Origin: an uncultured Eubacteriales bacterium | GTDB lineage: Bacteria; Bacillota; Clostridia; Christensenellales; UBA1242 | Assembly (NCBI GenBank): GCA_949001935.1 | Contig: CARJLX010000001.1 | Coordinates: forward strand, 310,001-374,000 | Direction of reading: 5' to 3' | Length of the DNA stretch: 64,000 nt | In this document: one piece after another, positions 24,967 through 33,283 of the stretch | How positions within the stretch are numbered: position 1 is the first letter of the stretch | How the letters are laid out: the number at the start of each line of letters is the position of its first letter | Program-made: the position numbers and the translations under genes | Notes under the pieces: generated by a model | What the model was told of the DNA's origin: nothing | Database searches by the model: none | The model's input: only the letters and a program-made list of their open reading frames with translations

Positions 24967-26132
24967 AAACAATAACTGTAAGTCAGTTAAATGGTTATAT
25001 AAAAGGAATATTTGAAGCTGAGGTACTTCTCCAAAACATTGATGTGATTGGAGAAGTTTTTGGTATTTCTATATCACGCAATATAATGTATTTTTCTTTA
25101 CGCGACAATGAAGCTAGCATTCCATGCGTTTGTTTTTATCCTGCCTTATTTGATAGTATAAAAGAAGGCGAAGAAATGATTGTGACAGGCTCTCCCAATT
25201 TTTATTGTAAAGGTGGGAAATTAAGTTTTGTTGTCACTAAAGTAGAAAAGAATGGACAAGGCAAACTTTATGAAGAGTTTTTAAAACTTAAAGATAAACT
25301 TGAAAAAGAAGGTTTATTCAGCGAAAGCCACAAAAAACCAATCCCGCAAAACATAAGACGCATAGGCGTGATAACTTCAAGTGAAGGTGCTGTAATACAA
25401 GACATAAAGCAAGTTAGTTGGAGAAGAAATCCAGGAGTAGACATAGTGCTTTATTCAACACGCGTACAAGGCAAAGGTGCTGAAAATGAGATAGCACACG
25501 CTATTGAAGTTATGGGTGAATATGATAAAATTGATGTTATCATAGTCGCTCGTGGTGGCGGTTCACTTGAAGATTTGTGGGCTTACAACACCGAAATAGT
25601 TGCTAGAGCCACTTATAATTGTCCAAAACCTATTGTGTCAGCAGTAGGTCATGAAACAGATTTCACAATAATAGATTTTGTAAGTGACCTTAGAGCCTCA
25701 ACGCCGTCAGTTGCGGCCGAAGTTCTAAATGCAAATCTAGAAGAGAAAAAAGAGAACTTAATAACACTTTCTTATAAATTTAAAAATTTATGTTTTGATT
25801 TTGTAGAAGATAAAACTCAGAACATTACAGTTTTACAAAATTACTTGATTAATGCACTTGAAAAGACTATAATAAACTCAAACTCAACTTTAGACAAATT
25901 GGCTATGCGTTTTGAAAGGGTGGCAAGTAGATTTTTGGAAGAACGCTCTTACAATTTAGGGCTATTAGAAAACTCACTTGCAAAGCTCAATCCAACCGCA
26001 CTTTTAAAACAAGGCTATGCCAAAGTTGAACAATGTGGCAAGCCGATCACCTCAAAAGCGAGTTTAGATTATAATGCCGACTTAGACATTTACTTTGGTG
26101 ATGGTAAGGTAAGTGCAAAACCAGTAAAATAA
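24960..26132 (+). CDS. xseA: Exodeoxyribonuclease VII large subunit
   Basis: The 390-residue XseA has an N-terminal OB-fold domain (SQLNGYIKGIFEAEVLLQNIDVIGE) and a catalytic domain with IRRIGVITSSEGAVIQD and IIVARGGGSLEDLWAYN. VSAVGHETDFTIIDFVSDLRASTPS and a coiled-coil C-terminus follow. It degrades single-stranded DNA with XseB. The two subunits are usually adjacent; here a nucleoside phosphorylase and proS lie between them. Confidence 0.96.
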   Translation: MLKTITVSQLNGYIKGIFEAEVLLQNIDVIGEVFGISISRNIMYFSLRDNEASIPCVCFYPALFDSIKEGEEMIVTGSPNFYCKGGKLSFVVTKVEKNGQGKLYEEFLKLKDKLEKEGLFSESHKKPIPQNIRRIGVITSSEGAVIQDIKQVSWRRNPGVDIVLYSTRVQGKGAENEIAHAIEVMGEYDKIDVIIVARGGGSLEDLWAYNTEIVARATYNCPKPIVSAVGHETDFTIIDFVSDLRASTPSVAAEVLNANLEEKKENLITLSYKFKNLCFDFVEDKTQNITVLQNYLINALEKTIINSNSTLDKLAMRFERVASRFLEERSYNLGLLENSLAKLNPTALLKQGYAKVEQCGKPITSKASLDYNADLDIYFGDGKVSAKPVK

Positions 26133-26146
26133 CATGAGGAGAAATT

Positions 26147-26935
26147 ATGAAAGCACCAATAACAGAATTTTTTAATGATGAAGGCTTAATAAATAAAGAT
26201 TCTTATCGCAAAATGGTTGCGAAAGATTTTATTTACCAAGATTTAATCAAAAAATATAATATCGACACCTGCTTAATGATTTTTATCAAAGATAGAGATT
26301 TACCAGAAGATATTTTAGAAAAGTGTAAACCTTTTTACACTTATACATCGGCAAGCAATGAAAATTGGGCATATATATATGATAACAAATTTATATTGGC
26401 TCAATCTCCACTTGGTGGTCCTGCAGCAGCTGGATTTATGGAGGAACTTGGCTTTCAAGGGATTACAAACTTCTTTGCTTGTGGAAGTGCTGGACAAGTT
26501 GACCACAATTTTGATAGTTCAAAATTTGTTTTAATTGAAAAGTCAATAAGAGATGATGGTATGTCTTATCATTACTTAAAGGCATCAAAATATGTTGAAA
26601 CTGATAAAAGCTTAACAAACTTCGTTGCAAATTATTTAGATAAAACTAATCACAAATACGAACTTACAACAAGTTGGTGTAACGATGCATTTTTTAGAGA
26701 AACTCCAAAGGCAATAGAAAGAAGAGTTAAGCAAGGTGCAGTTAGTGTTGAAATGGAAAGTGCTGGTTGGAGTGCAGTTGCCAAATTTAGAGGATACAAA
26801 TTTGCTCAATTATTATATTTTAGTGACGCAGTCAAACAAGAAGGTTGGGAACATAAACCTGATAGAAAAGAATTAAAAATCCTAATTATCAGATTGATGA
26901 TTGATTGCATTAAAGAATTTGTTAAGAATAAGTAA
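26147..26935 (+). CDS. Nucleoside phosphorylase (uridine/purine phosphorylase superfamily)
   Basis: The 262-residue protein has the PNP/UDP fold pattern: SPLGGPAAAGFMEELGFQGITNFFACGSAG at about residues 86-115, with the GSAG phosphate loop, and GAVSVEMESAGWSAVAKFRG near residue 200, where VEMES binds ribose. The catalytic aspartate region reads LLYFSDAV. It releases a base from a nucleoside using phosphate. Whether it prefers uridine or purine nucleosides cannot be judged here. The SD is GAGGAG. It is an unusual guest within the xse region. Confidence 0.85.
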   Translation: MKAPITEFFNDEGLINKDSYRKMVAKDFIYQDLIKKYNIDTCLMIFIKDRDLPEDILEKCKPFYTYTSASNENWAYIYDNKFILAQSPLGGPAAAGFMEELGFQGITNFFACGSAGQVDHNFDSSKFVLIEKSIRDDGMSYHYLKASKYVETDKSLTNFVANYLDKTNHKYELTTSWCNDAFFRETPKAIERRVKQGAVSVEMESAGWSAVAKFRGYKFAQLLYFSDAVKQEGWEHKPDRKELKILIIRLMIDCIKEFVKNK

Positions 26936-26940
26936 TTTAT

Positions 26941-27011
26941 ATTTTATTTCCCCGTAAGGGAAAAGAAAATGTTAAGTTTTCTTTTGCTTCTTTTCTTCAA
27001 AAGAAAAGAAG
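26941..27011. repeat. Family 1 element before proS: hairpin plus palindrome
   Basis: A hairpin TTTCCC-CGTAA-GGGAAA with A/T extensions (26941-26970) is followed by TTTTCTTTTG and the palindrome CTTCTTTTCTT-CAA-AAGAAAAGAAG (26987-27011). The palindrome ends 20 nt before the proS ATG. Confidence 0.75.
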
Positions 27012-27031
27012 AGAATAAACAGGAGGAAAAT

Positions 27032-28732
27032 ATGAGATTAAGCCATATGGTTAGTGAAAGAACAAAGGATGTTCCACAAGGAGCTAATGTTAAAAGTCAT
27101 ATATTGCTAGTTAGAGCAGGATATATAAAACAAGTTAGTAATGGAATATATACTCTTTTGCCACCAGCCCAAAGAATAAGCCAAAAAATACAAAAAATCA
27201 TTAGAGAAGAAATGGATAAAGTGGGCGGACAAGAAGTTTTGTTCCCTGTTGTTATGCCACGCGAAATGTGGGACAAAAGCGGAAGATATAGTTCCATCGG
27301 CGAGGAAATGGTTCGCTTTAAAGATAGAGCAGGGCGTGACATGCTTTTAGGCATGACGCATGAAGAAGCAGCAGTTCATGCCTGCCAAAATATCATTAAA
27401 AGCTATGACCAACTTCCATTCATGATTTATCAAATCCAAACAAAGTTTCGTGATGAGGCAAGACCACGTGCCGGACTTATTCGTGTGAAAGAATTTACAA
27501 TGAAAGACGCGTACTCTTTCCATACCTCTTATGAAGATTTGGAAAAATATTATAATGAAGTATTTGAAGCATACAATCGCATTTATACTCGTATTGGCAT
27601 GAAAAACTTTATATCTGTAAAATCAGATAGCGGAATGATGGGCGGCTCTTATGCTCATGAATTTCACCTTTTGACAGATATCGGTGAAGATAGTATTGTT
27701 ATTTGTCCTCATTGTGACGCTCGTGCAAATATGGAAGTTGCAAACTCTGTTTATGAAATGCCAAAGTTTGAAGACTCTCCTTTAAAAGAGGTTTTTACAG
27801 GTAAAGCAAAGACTATTGAAGAGGTTTGCGAATTTTTAAAGGTTAAACCAAATCAAACAATGAAAGCAGTTTGCTACGCTATCGTTGGTGACGATAAACG
27901 CACTGTTGTTGCTTTTGTTCGTGGCGACAAAGAAATTAATGAAGCCAAACTTAAAAAAGCTGTAGGGGCAGAAGTTGCCGTAAAAGATCTTGAAGGAAGT
28001 GACCTTGTGAAAGGCAATATTGGCCCTGTTGGACTTAAGGGCAAGAATTTGACTATAGTGTTTGATAATAGCCTTAAAAATCTTTGTGGCTTAGTTTGTG
28101 GGGCTAATAAAGATGAATATCACTTAACTGGCGTAAATATGGCAAGAGATATTAAACCAGAAAACTATGTAGACATTTCAAAGGTAAATGAAGGGGAACT
28201 TTGTCCTCATTGTGGTAAACCACTCACTATTAAACGAGGAATTGAAATAGGAAATATCTTCCAACTTGGCACAAAATATACTAAATCTATGGGAATGACA
28301 GTTCATATGCCTGATGGAAGTTTAATCAATCCTATAATGGGGTGTTATGGGATTGGAGTAGGTCGTTCGCTTGCATCCATTGCCGAAGAAAGTGCAGATG
28401 ATAAGGGTTTAAACTGGCCTATGGCTATTGCTCCTTGGCAAATTTATCTTTGCCCACTTCGAAATGATGATGAAAATGTGGCTAAAGTAGCAGAACAACT
28501 ATATAAATCACTTTCTCAAAATTTTGAGGTAATTTATGATGATCGCAAAGTATCAGCAGGTGTTAAATTAACAGATAGCGAACTTATGGGTATTCCTATT
28601 AGAGTAGTTGTAAGCCCAAGAAGTTTGTCTGAAAATCAAGCAGAAATAACTATTCGTTCAACTGGCGAAAAGATTATGATTGCGTTAACCGACCTTGAAA
28701 ACAAACTTAAAGAACTTTGTAAAATAGATTAA
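27032..28732 (+). CDS. proS: Prolyl-tRNA synthetase, bacterial type with editing insertion
   Basis: The 566-residue class II synthetase charges tRNA-Pro. It starts MRLSHMVSERTKDVP after AGGAGGAAA; a longer in-frame start would add 21 residues encoded by the palindrome and is rejected. Motif 2 is FRDEARPRAGLIRVKEFTMKDAY. The YbaK-like editing domain (about residues 225-385, VRGDKEINEAKLKKAVGA) removes mischarged alanine. Motif 3 is MGCYGIGVGRSLASIAE, then the C-terminal anticodon-binding domain. No T-box leader is visible in the 96-nt gap. Confidence 0.97.
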   Translation: MRLSHMVSERTKDVPQGANVKSHILLVRAGYIKQVSNGIYTLLPPAQRISQKIQKIIREEMDKVGGQEVLFPVVMPREMWDKSGRYSSIGEEMVRFKDRAGRDMLLGMTHEEAAVHACQNIIKSYDQLPFMIYQIQTKFRDEARPRAGLIRVKEFTMKDAYSFHTSYEDLEKYYNEVFEAYNRIYTRIGMKNFISVKSDSGMMGGSYAHEFHLLTDIGEDSIVICPHCDARANMEVANSVYEMPKFEDSPLKEVFTGKAKTIEEVCEFLKVKPNQTMKAVCYAIVGDDKRTVVAFVRGDKEINEAKLKKAVGAEVAVKDLEGSDLVKGNIGPVGLKGKNLTIVFDNSLKNLCGLVCGANKDEYHLTGVNMARDIKPENYVDISKVNEGELCPHCGKPLTIKRGIEIGNIFQLGTKYTKSMGMTVHMPDGSLINPIMGCYGIGVGRSLASIAEESADDKGLNWPMAIAPWQIYLCPLRNDDENVAKVAEQLYKSLSQNFEVIYDDRKVSAGVKLTDSELMGIPIRVVVSPRSLSENQAEITIRSTGEKIMIALTDLENKLKELCKID

Positions 28733-28825
28733 AATATCTTGTTGACTAGTCACTCTTTTAGACTAGTATGTTATTATAATATAACTAAAACAGAATAGCC
28801 AAGAAAAATAAATAAAGGAAAAAAA

Positions 28826-29035
28826 ATGGAAGAAAAATTGACATATGAACAAGCAAGCAAGGAACTTGAAGAAATCGTTGCAAAACTTGAAAACGGCAAT
28901 CTACCAATGGCAGAAGCAGTTAAAGCCTTTGAGCGTGGTCAAGAACTTGTTAAATTTTGTTTTGGTGAACTTGATACTGCTAAAGGAAAACTAACCATTA
29001 TTAAAGAAGAACTTGGCAAATTGATAGAGGAATAA
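28826..29035 (+). CDS. xseB: Exodeoxyribonuclease VII small subunit
   Basis: The 69-residue XseB has LTYEQASKELEEIVAKLENGNLPMAEAVKAFERGQELVKFC, the family signature. It binds the coiled coil of XseA. AAAGGA precedes the ATG. A -10-like TATAAT is at 28775-28780, with an inverted repeat ACTAGTC / GACTAGT just upstream of it, but no well-spaced -35 box. Confidence 0.95.
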   Translation: MEEKLTYEQASKELEEIVAKLENGNLPMAEAVKAFERGQELVKFCFGELDTAKGKLTIIKEELGKLIEE

Positions 29036-29758
29036 GTGAAACAAAACAGAAAAGCATTTTACTTTAAACTAATTGCAAGTATTTTATTTGCAATTCTTGT
29101 TTTTGGTATGTATTTATATGCCAATATTGAGGGTGATATAAGAGTAGGCGAATACAAAAATATACTATGTTATGCATGTATTATCGCCTGCTTTATTTTT
29201 TCATTGTTATTTATAAAAAAAAATACAAAAAAAATATTAATAACTATCGCACTTGCTTTGAATGTTGTTGCAGATTATTTTTTAGTTTTAACTTTATCTT
29301 ATAAAACTCAACTTATAGGTGTTTGTATATTTTGTTTTATTCAATTTGCTTACGCTTTATATACCATTTATTTAACTAAAAATGTTTGGCTAAAACTTCT
29401 CAATGTAGTTATTCGTGTAGTAGTAACAGTTGTTGCATATTTTGTTATTCAACATTTTCTTCATCTTGAAACTGTGGAAATAATTTCTTTGCTTTATGCA
29501 ATTAATTGTTTTATCACAGTCGTTGTTTTGCTGTTCTATATAAAAACTGAATGGCTATTATTTTTAGGCTTATTACTTTTGCTCATTTGTGATATATTTG
29601 TAGGTTTACAATATGGAGCAGTCGACATTTTAGGTATAACAGGGTGGTTTTTAAATATAATAGAGAATTATGATATTGCTTTTATATGTTATATACCTGC
29701 TGAATTTCTAATCGCTCTTTCTTCAGTATGGAGCAGAAAGCAAAAATTAAAAAATTAA
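29036..29758 (+). CDS. Polytopic membrane protein, possibly YhhN family
   Basis: The 240-residue protein consists almost wholly of about eight hydrophobic helices. NVVADYFLVLT near residue 78 and LLLLICDIFVGLQYG near residue 182 resemble the paired aspartate motifs of YhhN/TMEM86 lysoplasmalogenase-type proteins. The match is weak, and the function should be treated as unknown. Translation begins at GTG directly after the xseB stop codon, with the ribosome-binding site (ATAGAGGAAT) inside xseB, so it is co-translated. Confidence 0.65.
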   Translation: MKQNRKAFYFKLIASILFAILVFGMYLYANIEGDIRVGEYKNILCYACIIACFIFSLLFIKKNTKKILITIALALNVVADYFLVLTLSYKTQLIGVCIFCFIQFAYALYTIYLTKNVWLKLLNVVIRVVVTVVAYFVIQHFLHLETVEIISLLYAINCFITVVVLLFYIKTEWLLFLGLLLLLICDIFVGLQYGAVDILGITGWFLNIIENYDIAFICYIPAEFLIALSSVWSRKQKLKN

Positions 29759-29794
29759 CCTCATACATATAGTCTTCGCTTAATAAAATACTCT

Positions 29795-30388
29795 ATGAGA
29801 AATGATAAAAAACGAACAATAAAAATTCAAGGCGTTAAAGATAAACCTAATTATAAATGGGCATTTCAAACCCTTATTTTATCTATAAGTTTGTCAATTA
29901 TGTTTGGGCTTTTGAGTCAAACCTTGCTTTCAAAACTAGGTGTGGCTATGGCAATAGTCGGCATTTGCGTTTTCATCTTTTTAAGTGTGGTTTTTGATAT
30001 GTTTGGCATTGCAGTTGCCTCTGCCGATGAAGAAAAGTTTTTGCAGTGGCGTAAAGAGGGTGTATTTGGCGCAAGTGCTGGACTTCATCTTTGCGAGAAC
30101 TCTGAGAAGGTTTGTTGCCTTTGTGCAGATGTAGTTGGAGATATTTGTTCAACTCTCTGCGGTGCAGGTGGTGCTTGCGTTGTAGTAGCACTCACACAAC
30201 ACTTACAAAATCCAAATATTGTGCTTTTTATCTCAACACTGGTCAGTGCAATCATTGCAGGACTAACTATCTTTTTTAAAGCCATTATGAAAGAATATGC
30301 CATAACAAACTCAAACAAACTAATTCTTTTTATAGGTAAAGTTTTAGAAAAAAGATTATTAAAGAAAAGAAAAAAAAGTGCAAAGTAA
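29795..30388 (+). CDS. Membrane protein with CNNM/CorB-like transmembrane region
   Basis: The 197-residue protein has hydrophobic helices at about residues 24-45, 48-70 and 130-165. A conserved-looking middle stretch, FGIAVASADEEKFL, then AGLHLCENSEKVCCLCADVVGDICSTLCG, has five cysteines. The FGIAVAS segment and layout resemble proteins annotated as CorB/CNNM-like in Clostridia, but the CBS domains are absent. It has no Shine-Dalgarno; TAAAAT ends 5 nt before the ATG, so the mRNA may be leaderless, although no good -35 box is seen. Confidence 0.6.
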   Translation: MRNDKKRTIKIQGVKDKPNYKWAFQTLILSISLSIMFGLLSQTLLSKLGVAMAIVGICVFIFLSVVFDMFGIAVASADEEKFLQWRKEGVFGASAGLHLCENSEKVCCLCADVVGDICSTLCGAGGACVVVALTQHLQNPNIVLFISTLVSAIIAGLTIFFKAIMKEYAITNSNKLILFIGKVLEKRLLKKRKKSAK

Positions 30389-30409
30389 ACTTTCTTATAA
30401 AGTTTTTTT
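30387..30409 (+). terminator. Intrinsic terminator
   Basis: AAACTTT-CTTAT-AAAGTTT followed by TTTT, overlapping the stop of the previous gene. Confidence 0.7.
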
Positions 30410-30479
30410 GCAAATATTTATTTTTATAAATTGATAATGTTAAATTTTTGATATTATATAAAAAACTTTGTAAAAACAG

Positions 30480-30508
30480 TTGACAAAGATGTTTTATTAT
30501 GATAATAT
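30480..30508 (+). promoter_or_regulatory. Sigma-A-type promoter of infC-rpmI-rplT
   Basis: TTGACA, a 17-bp spacer and TAATAT, giving a leader of about 175 nt. Confidence 0.8.
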
Positions 30509-30514
30509 ATCGTC

Positions 30515-30675
30515 AGAAAGTAGAAATTTCCATTTCTCACCAGTCGCAATTGGGCGTACTTGGTAATAACTTAATATATGATGCATTCTTTTTGTCATTT
30601 TTTTTGATAAATAGATAATGCTTTATGATATTTTGTTTGGTGGAAATTATGCTTCCACCAAATTTTTATTTAAAA
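30515..30675 (+). promoter_or_regulatory. infC leader with attenuator, L20-leader type
   Basis: The leader carries a small hairpin (AGAAAT-TTCC-ATTTCT) and ends in a strong terminator at 30636-30667: TTTGGTGGAA / TTCCACCAAA with a 7-nt loop and T run. It lies 9 nt before the ribosome-binding site of infC. A terminator ahead of infC-rpmI-rplT is the arrangement of the L20 leader of Firmicutes, where excess L20 stops transcription. I infer the same here from position and structure; the L20-binding fold itself was not modelled. Confidence 0.7.
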
Positions 30676-30688
30676 GGGGATTACAACA

Positions 30689-31201
30689 ATTTTTAAGGAA
30701 TTATTAATCAACGAACAAATTAACGCAAGCGAAGTTCGCTTAATTGACGAAAATGGCACTCAGGCTGGTGTAGTTTCTTACAATGAAGCTATGCGTATGG
30801 CTGAAGAAAAAGGTCTTGACCTTGTTATGATGGCAGGAGCTTCAAAACCGCCAGTTTGCAGACTTTTAAACTATGGTAAGTTTAAATATGACGCACTCAA
30901 AAAAGATAAAGAGATTAAAAAAGCTCAAAAGATAGTTGAAACGAAGGAAGTTCATCTTTCAATGACTATTAATGAACATGATATTGCTTATCGTGTGACA
31001 AGTGCTGTTAAATTTCTTCAAAATGGTGATAAGGTTAAAATTGCTCTTCGTATGAAGGGGCGTGAACAAGCTTACGCAAACAAAGGTGTTGAGATTGTTA
31101 AAGAGTTCGCTGGTCGTTTAAGCGAATACGGCAGTCTTGATAAAGAGCCTGAAAAAATGGGCAGAAATATTTTTGCTGTTGTAAACCCAAAAAAGAATTA
31201 A
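30689..31201 (+). CDS. infC: Translation initiation factor IF-3, AUU start codon
   Basis: The conserved IF-3 N-terminus LLINEQINASEVRLIDENGTQAG is encoded upstream of the first ATG in frame (30791). Reading back, no ATG, GTG or TTG start with a ribosome-binding site is available. ATT at 30689 lies 8 nt after AAAAGGGGA and gives a 170-residue protein starting (M)FKELLINEQI. AUU is the known start of infC in E. coli and many bacteria, where IF-3 discriminates against it and so controls its own synthesis. The domain signatures KPPVCRLLNYGKFKYDALKK and the C-terminal IF3 fold (RMKGREQAYANKG) are intact. Confidence 0.93.
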   Translation: MFKELLINEQINASEVRLIDENGTQAGVVSYNEAMRMAEEKGLDLVMMAGASKPPVCRLLNYGKFKYDALKKDKEIKKAQKIVETKEVHLSMTINEHDIAYRVTSAVKFLQNGDKVKIALRMKGREQAYANKGVEIVKEFAGRLSEYGSLDKEPEKMGRNIFAVVNPKKN

Positions 31202-31221
31202 ACAAAAGGAGATAAAAGGTT

Positions 31222-31416
31222 ATGCCAAAACAAAAAACACACAGTGGTGCTAAAAAGCGTTTCCACGTAACAGCAAACGGAGATGTTAAGTTTGCTAGAC
31301 CAGGAAAAGGTCACTTCTTGACAAACAAGAAAAAAGACAGAAAGAGAAAATTAAGAAAGGGTTCATATATTGCAGGAAAGAATGCAAACAACATCAAAAC
31401 CCTTTTGGGCAAATAA
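31222..31416 (+). CDS. rpmI: 50S ribosomal protein L35
   Basis: The 64-residue basic protein begins MPKQKTHSGAKKRFHVTANG and contains FLTNKKKDRKRKLRKG, typical L35. It lies between infC and rplT, the universal order. SD AAAGGAG. Confidence 0.97.
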   Translation: MPKQKTHSGAKKRFHVTANGDVKFARPGKGHFLTNKKKDRKRKLRKGSYIAGKNANNIKTLLGK

Positions 31417-31431
31417 GAGGAGGAATGACAC

Positions 31432-31776
31432 ATGAGAATTAAAAGAGGTGTTAACGCTGCTAAAAAGCGTCGTGCAGTTTTAAAAAGTGCAAAAGGGTAT
31501 CGTGGAGCAAAATCTAAACTTTATAGAGTAGCACGCGAACAAGTTATGAAATCTGGTCAATATGCTTACATTGGCCGTAAACAAAAGAAGAGAGATTTCC
31601 GTGCTCTTTGGATCACAAGAATAAATGCTGCTTGCAGACTTAACGGAATTTCTTATTCAAAATTTATTAATGGCTTAAAGGTTAAAGGAATTGACCTTAA
31701 CAGAAAAGTTCTTGCTGATATGGCAGTTCGCCAACCAGAATCTTTCACAGCACTTGTAAACCAAGTTAAAGCTTAA
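31432..31776 (+). CDS. rplT: 50S ribosomal protein L20
   Basis: The 114-residue L20 contains [20 protein letters not shown] and [19 protein letters not shown], the family signatures. L20 is an early assembly protein and, in Firmicutes, the feedback repressor of this operon. It is the last gene before a 250-nt repeat-rich gap. Confidence 0.98.
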   Translation: MRIKRGVNAAKKRRAVLKSAKGYRGAKSKLYRVAREQVMKSGQYAYIGRKQKKRDFRALWITRINAACRLNGISYSKFINGLKVKGIDLNRKVLADMAVRQPESFTALVNQVKA

Positions 31777-31784
31777 ATTATTTT

Positions 31785-32010
31785 TTCTCTTCTTTTCTAG
31801 AAAGAAAAGAAGCAAAAGAAATCTAATTTGACGCTTGAATAAATTGACTTTAAAATAGATTTCTACTATTTACTTATTACAATTTATTCAAGCGTCATAT
31901 TTTATTTTCTTTTTTTAGAAAAATAAAGTAAATTTTGCGATGCGAAAGCAAATTTTTGCTGAGTATCGTAAAAAAATGCTCTTTTGTTTCTTTTCTCTAG
32001 AGAAAAGAAA
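31785..32010. repeat. Composite palindromic element, family 1, after rplT
   Basis: The left palindrome CTTCTTTTCT / AGAAAAGAAG (31789-31812) is followed by CAAAAGAAA, so it is reversed. The centre holds a perfect 18-bp stem (31829-31846 with 31880-31897; arms TGACGCTTGAATAAATTG and its complement) around a 33-nt loop. A T-rich stretch and a degenerate palindrome follow (31901-31928). The right end is CTTTTG-TTTCTTTTCTC-TA-GAGAAAAGAAA (31987-32010). The ends are in inverted orientation. The central hairpin may terminate the rplT transcript. Confidence 0.7.
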
Positions 32011-32028
32011 ATTTAAATGGTGATAAAA

Positions 32029-32787
32029 ATGGAAAAAGCGACAAACAACCTAATTAAAGATTTAAAAAAATTGAAAAAGGAAGGAGCTTTGCTCTTTTTG
32101 GACAATATCAAAATCATAAATGATGCAATTGTTCGTGGTTTGGAACCAAAGTATATTTTGGTTGAAAAGGAAGATTTAAATATATACAAAAACACCAATG
32201 TTTATAAGGTTGACAAAAGCATAATCGACCAACTTTCTGACAGTAAAACACCACAGGGAGTAGTATGCGTTGCAGAATACCTACAAAATAAAGTAGATAA
32301 GCCAAAAGATAATTTTCTGGTGCTTGACGGGCTCCAAGACCCAGGCAATGTTGGAACTCTCATTCGAACAGCTTATGCTTGTGGCTTTAACGAGGTGTTT
32401 TTGATTGACAGCGTTAAGGTAACAAACTCAAAACTTGTGCGAAGCAGTGTTGGTGCAATCTTCTTGGCTAAAGTTTATGAAATGAGTAGAGTTGATTTTA
32501 TAGATTTCGCAAAAAAGAACAGACTAAGTCTGTTAAAAGCCGATATGAATGGCGAAAATATCTTTGAGTTTTCCAACAAAATATCAAATGCAGAAAAAAG
32601 CAAGAATAATGTGACATTACCACTGGGCGTAGTGGTTGGCAATGAAGGACAAGGCGTCAGCAAAGAAATAGGTGACATCTGCACATTAGCAGTTAGAATA
32701 CCAATGCGAGATGGGATTGAAAGTTTAAACGCATCTATAAGCGGGGCAATAATCATGTATGAAATCAATAAAAAAAGATTGTCATGA
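32029..32787 (+). CDS. SpoU/TrmH-family RNA 2'-O-methyltransferase
   Basis: The protein of 252 residues is a TrmH-like SPOUT enzyme with a small N-terminal substrate-binding domain (LLFLDNIKIINDAIVRGLEPKYILVEK). The SPOUT signature LVLDGLQDPGNVGTLIRTAYACGFNEVFL, VVVGNEGQGVSKEI and IPMRDGIESLNASISGAI are complete. It methylates a ribose in rRNA or tRNA; the position cannot be read from sequence. ATG 32029 is preferred over 32017 because GGTGAT is well placed before it. Genes of this type often follow rplT in Firmicutes. Confidence 0.9.
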   Translation: MEKATNNLIKDLKKLKKEGALLFLDNIKIINDAIVRGLEPKYILVEKEDLNIYKNTNVYKVDKSIIDQLSDSKTPQGVVCVAEYLQNKVDKPKDNFLVLDGLQDPGNVGTLIRTAYACGFNEVFLIDSVKVTNSKLVRSSVGAIFLAKVYEMSRVDFIDFAKKNRLSLLKADMNGENIFEFSNKISNAEKSKNNVTLPLGVVVGNEGQGVSKEIGDICTLAVRIPMRDGIESLNASISGAIIMYEINKKRLS

Positions 32788-32802
32788 GTGACAATCTTTT
32801 TT
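32771..32802. terminator. Bidirectional terminator
   Basis: AAAGATTGTCA-TGAG-TGACAATCTTT with an A run on the left and a T run on the right, between two convergent genes. Confidence 0.9.
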
Positions 32803-32803
32803 A

Positions 32804-33133
32804 TCAATAAGGGTGTTCAGTCTGGACTATACCTTTATATACTTCTAGTTCTTCTTCTAGTTGTTCAATTTTTTGTTCCCTTTGAGACTGTTCCTTTTCT
32901 TTTTGTTCTTCTTCTGCTCTTTTAGCCTCACAAATTTGATTTTTAACAAAATCTTCTGCCTTCATAGCAACTCCACCAAATTTATCGGTCTCATATTTCC
33001 CAGTTCCTTCGTTGTATTTCATTTCAACATCTTTACATAAAGGGCAAGGAATTGTATCTGGCAACATATAAGTACCTGAAATTCTTGTGATATCTCCAAT
33101 TTTTACTTTTTCTTCTATTTTTATGAATGGCAT
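32804..33133 (-). CDS. Small protein with CxxC and C-terminal coiled coil
   Basis: I do not recognise this 109-residue protein. An N-terminal stretch (IEEKVKIGDITRISGTYMLP) precedes a single CPLC pair near residue 30, a possible half zinc site or redox pair. The last 45 residues (AKRAEEEQKEKEQSQREQKIEQLEEELE) should form a coiled coil. No signal peptide or membrane segment is present. It has a good AAGGAG site and its own promoter, divergent from yebC. Confidence 0.7.
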   Translation of the reverse strand: MPFIKIEEKVKIGDITRISGTYMLPDTIPCPLCKDVEMKYNEGTGKYETDKFGGVAMKAEDFVKNQICEAKRAEEEQKEKEQSQREQKIEQLEEELEVYKGIVQTEHPY

Positions 33134-33160
33134 AATTTTTCTCCTTTGTTTTACACTTAA

Positions 33161-33188
33161 ATTTTAGCACATAATTTTTTTAAGTCAA
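33161..33188 (-). promoter_or_regulatory. Promoter of the small coiled-coil gene
   Basis: On the minus strand TTGACT, a 16-bp spacer and TAAAAT. Confidence 0.65.
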
Positions 33189-33219
33189 TACCCAAATTTA
33201 ACAAATTTCTTTCATTCAC

Positions 33220-33247
33220 TTGACAAGGATTTGTGATTTGTTATATT
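33220..33247 (+). promoter_or_regulatory. Promoter of yebC
   Basis: TTGACA, a 16-bp spacer and TATATT, divergent from the promoter at 33161-33188. Confidence 0.7.
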
Positions 33248-33283
33248 ATTAATCAGAAAGATTTTTTACTAGGAGGATTAAAC

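Noticed and set aside
26969..27031. Longer proS start giving a leucine-rich N-terminus
   Set aside because: The 21 extra residues are encoded by the intergenic palindrome; a strong ribosome-binding site precedes ATG 27032.
26936..27031. T-box riboswitch before proS (and before serS)
   Set aside because: The gaps are too short or lack the T-box sequence and terminator/antiterminator pair.
30791..31201. infC starting at the first ATG
   Set aside because: This would cut off the conserved N-terminal LLINEQINASEVRLIDENG; the AUU start with a ribosome-binding site explains the sequence better.
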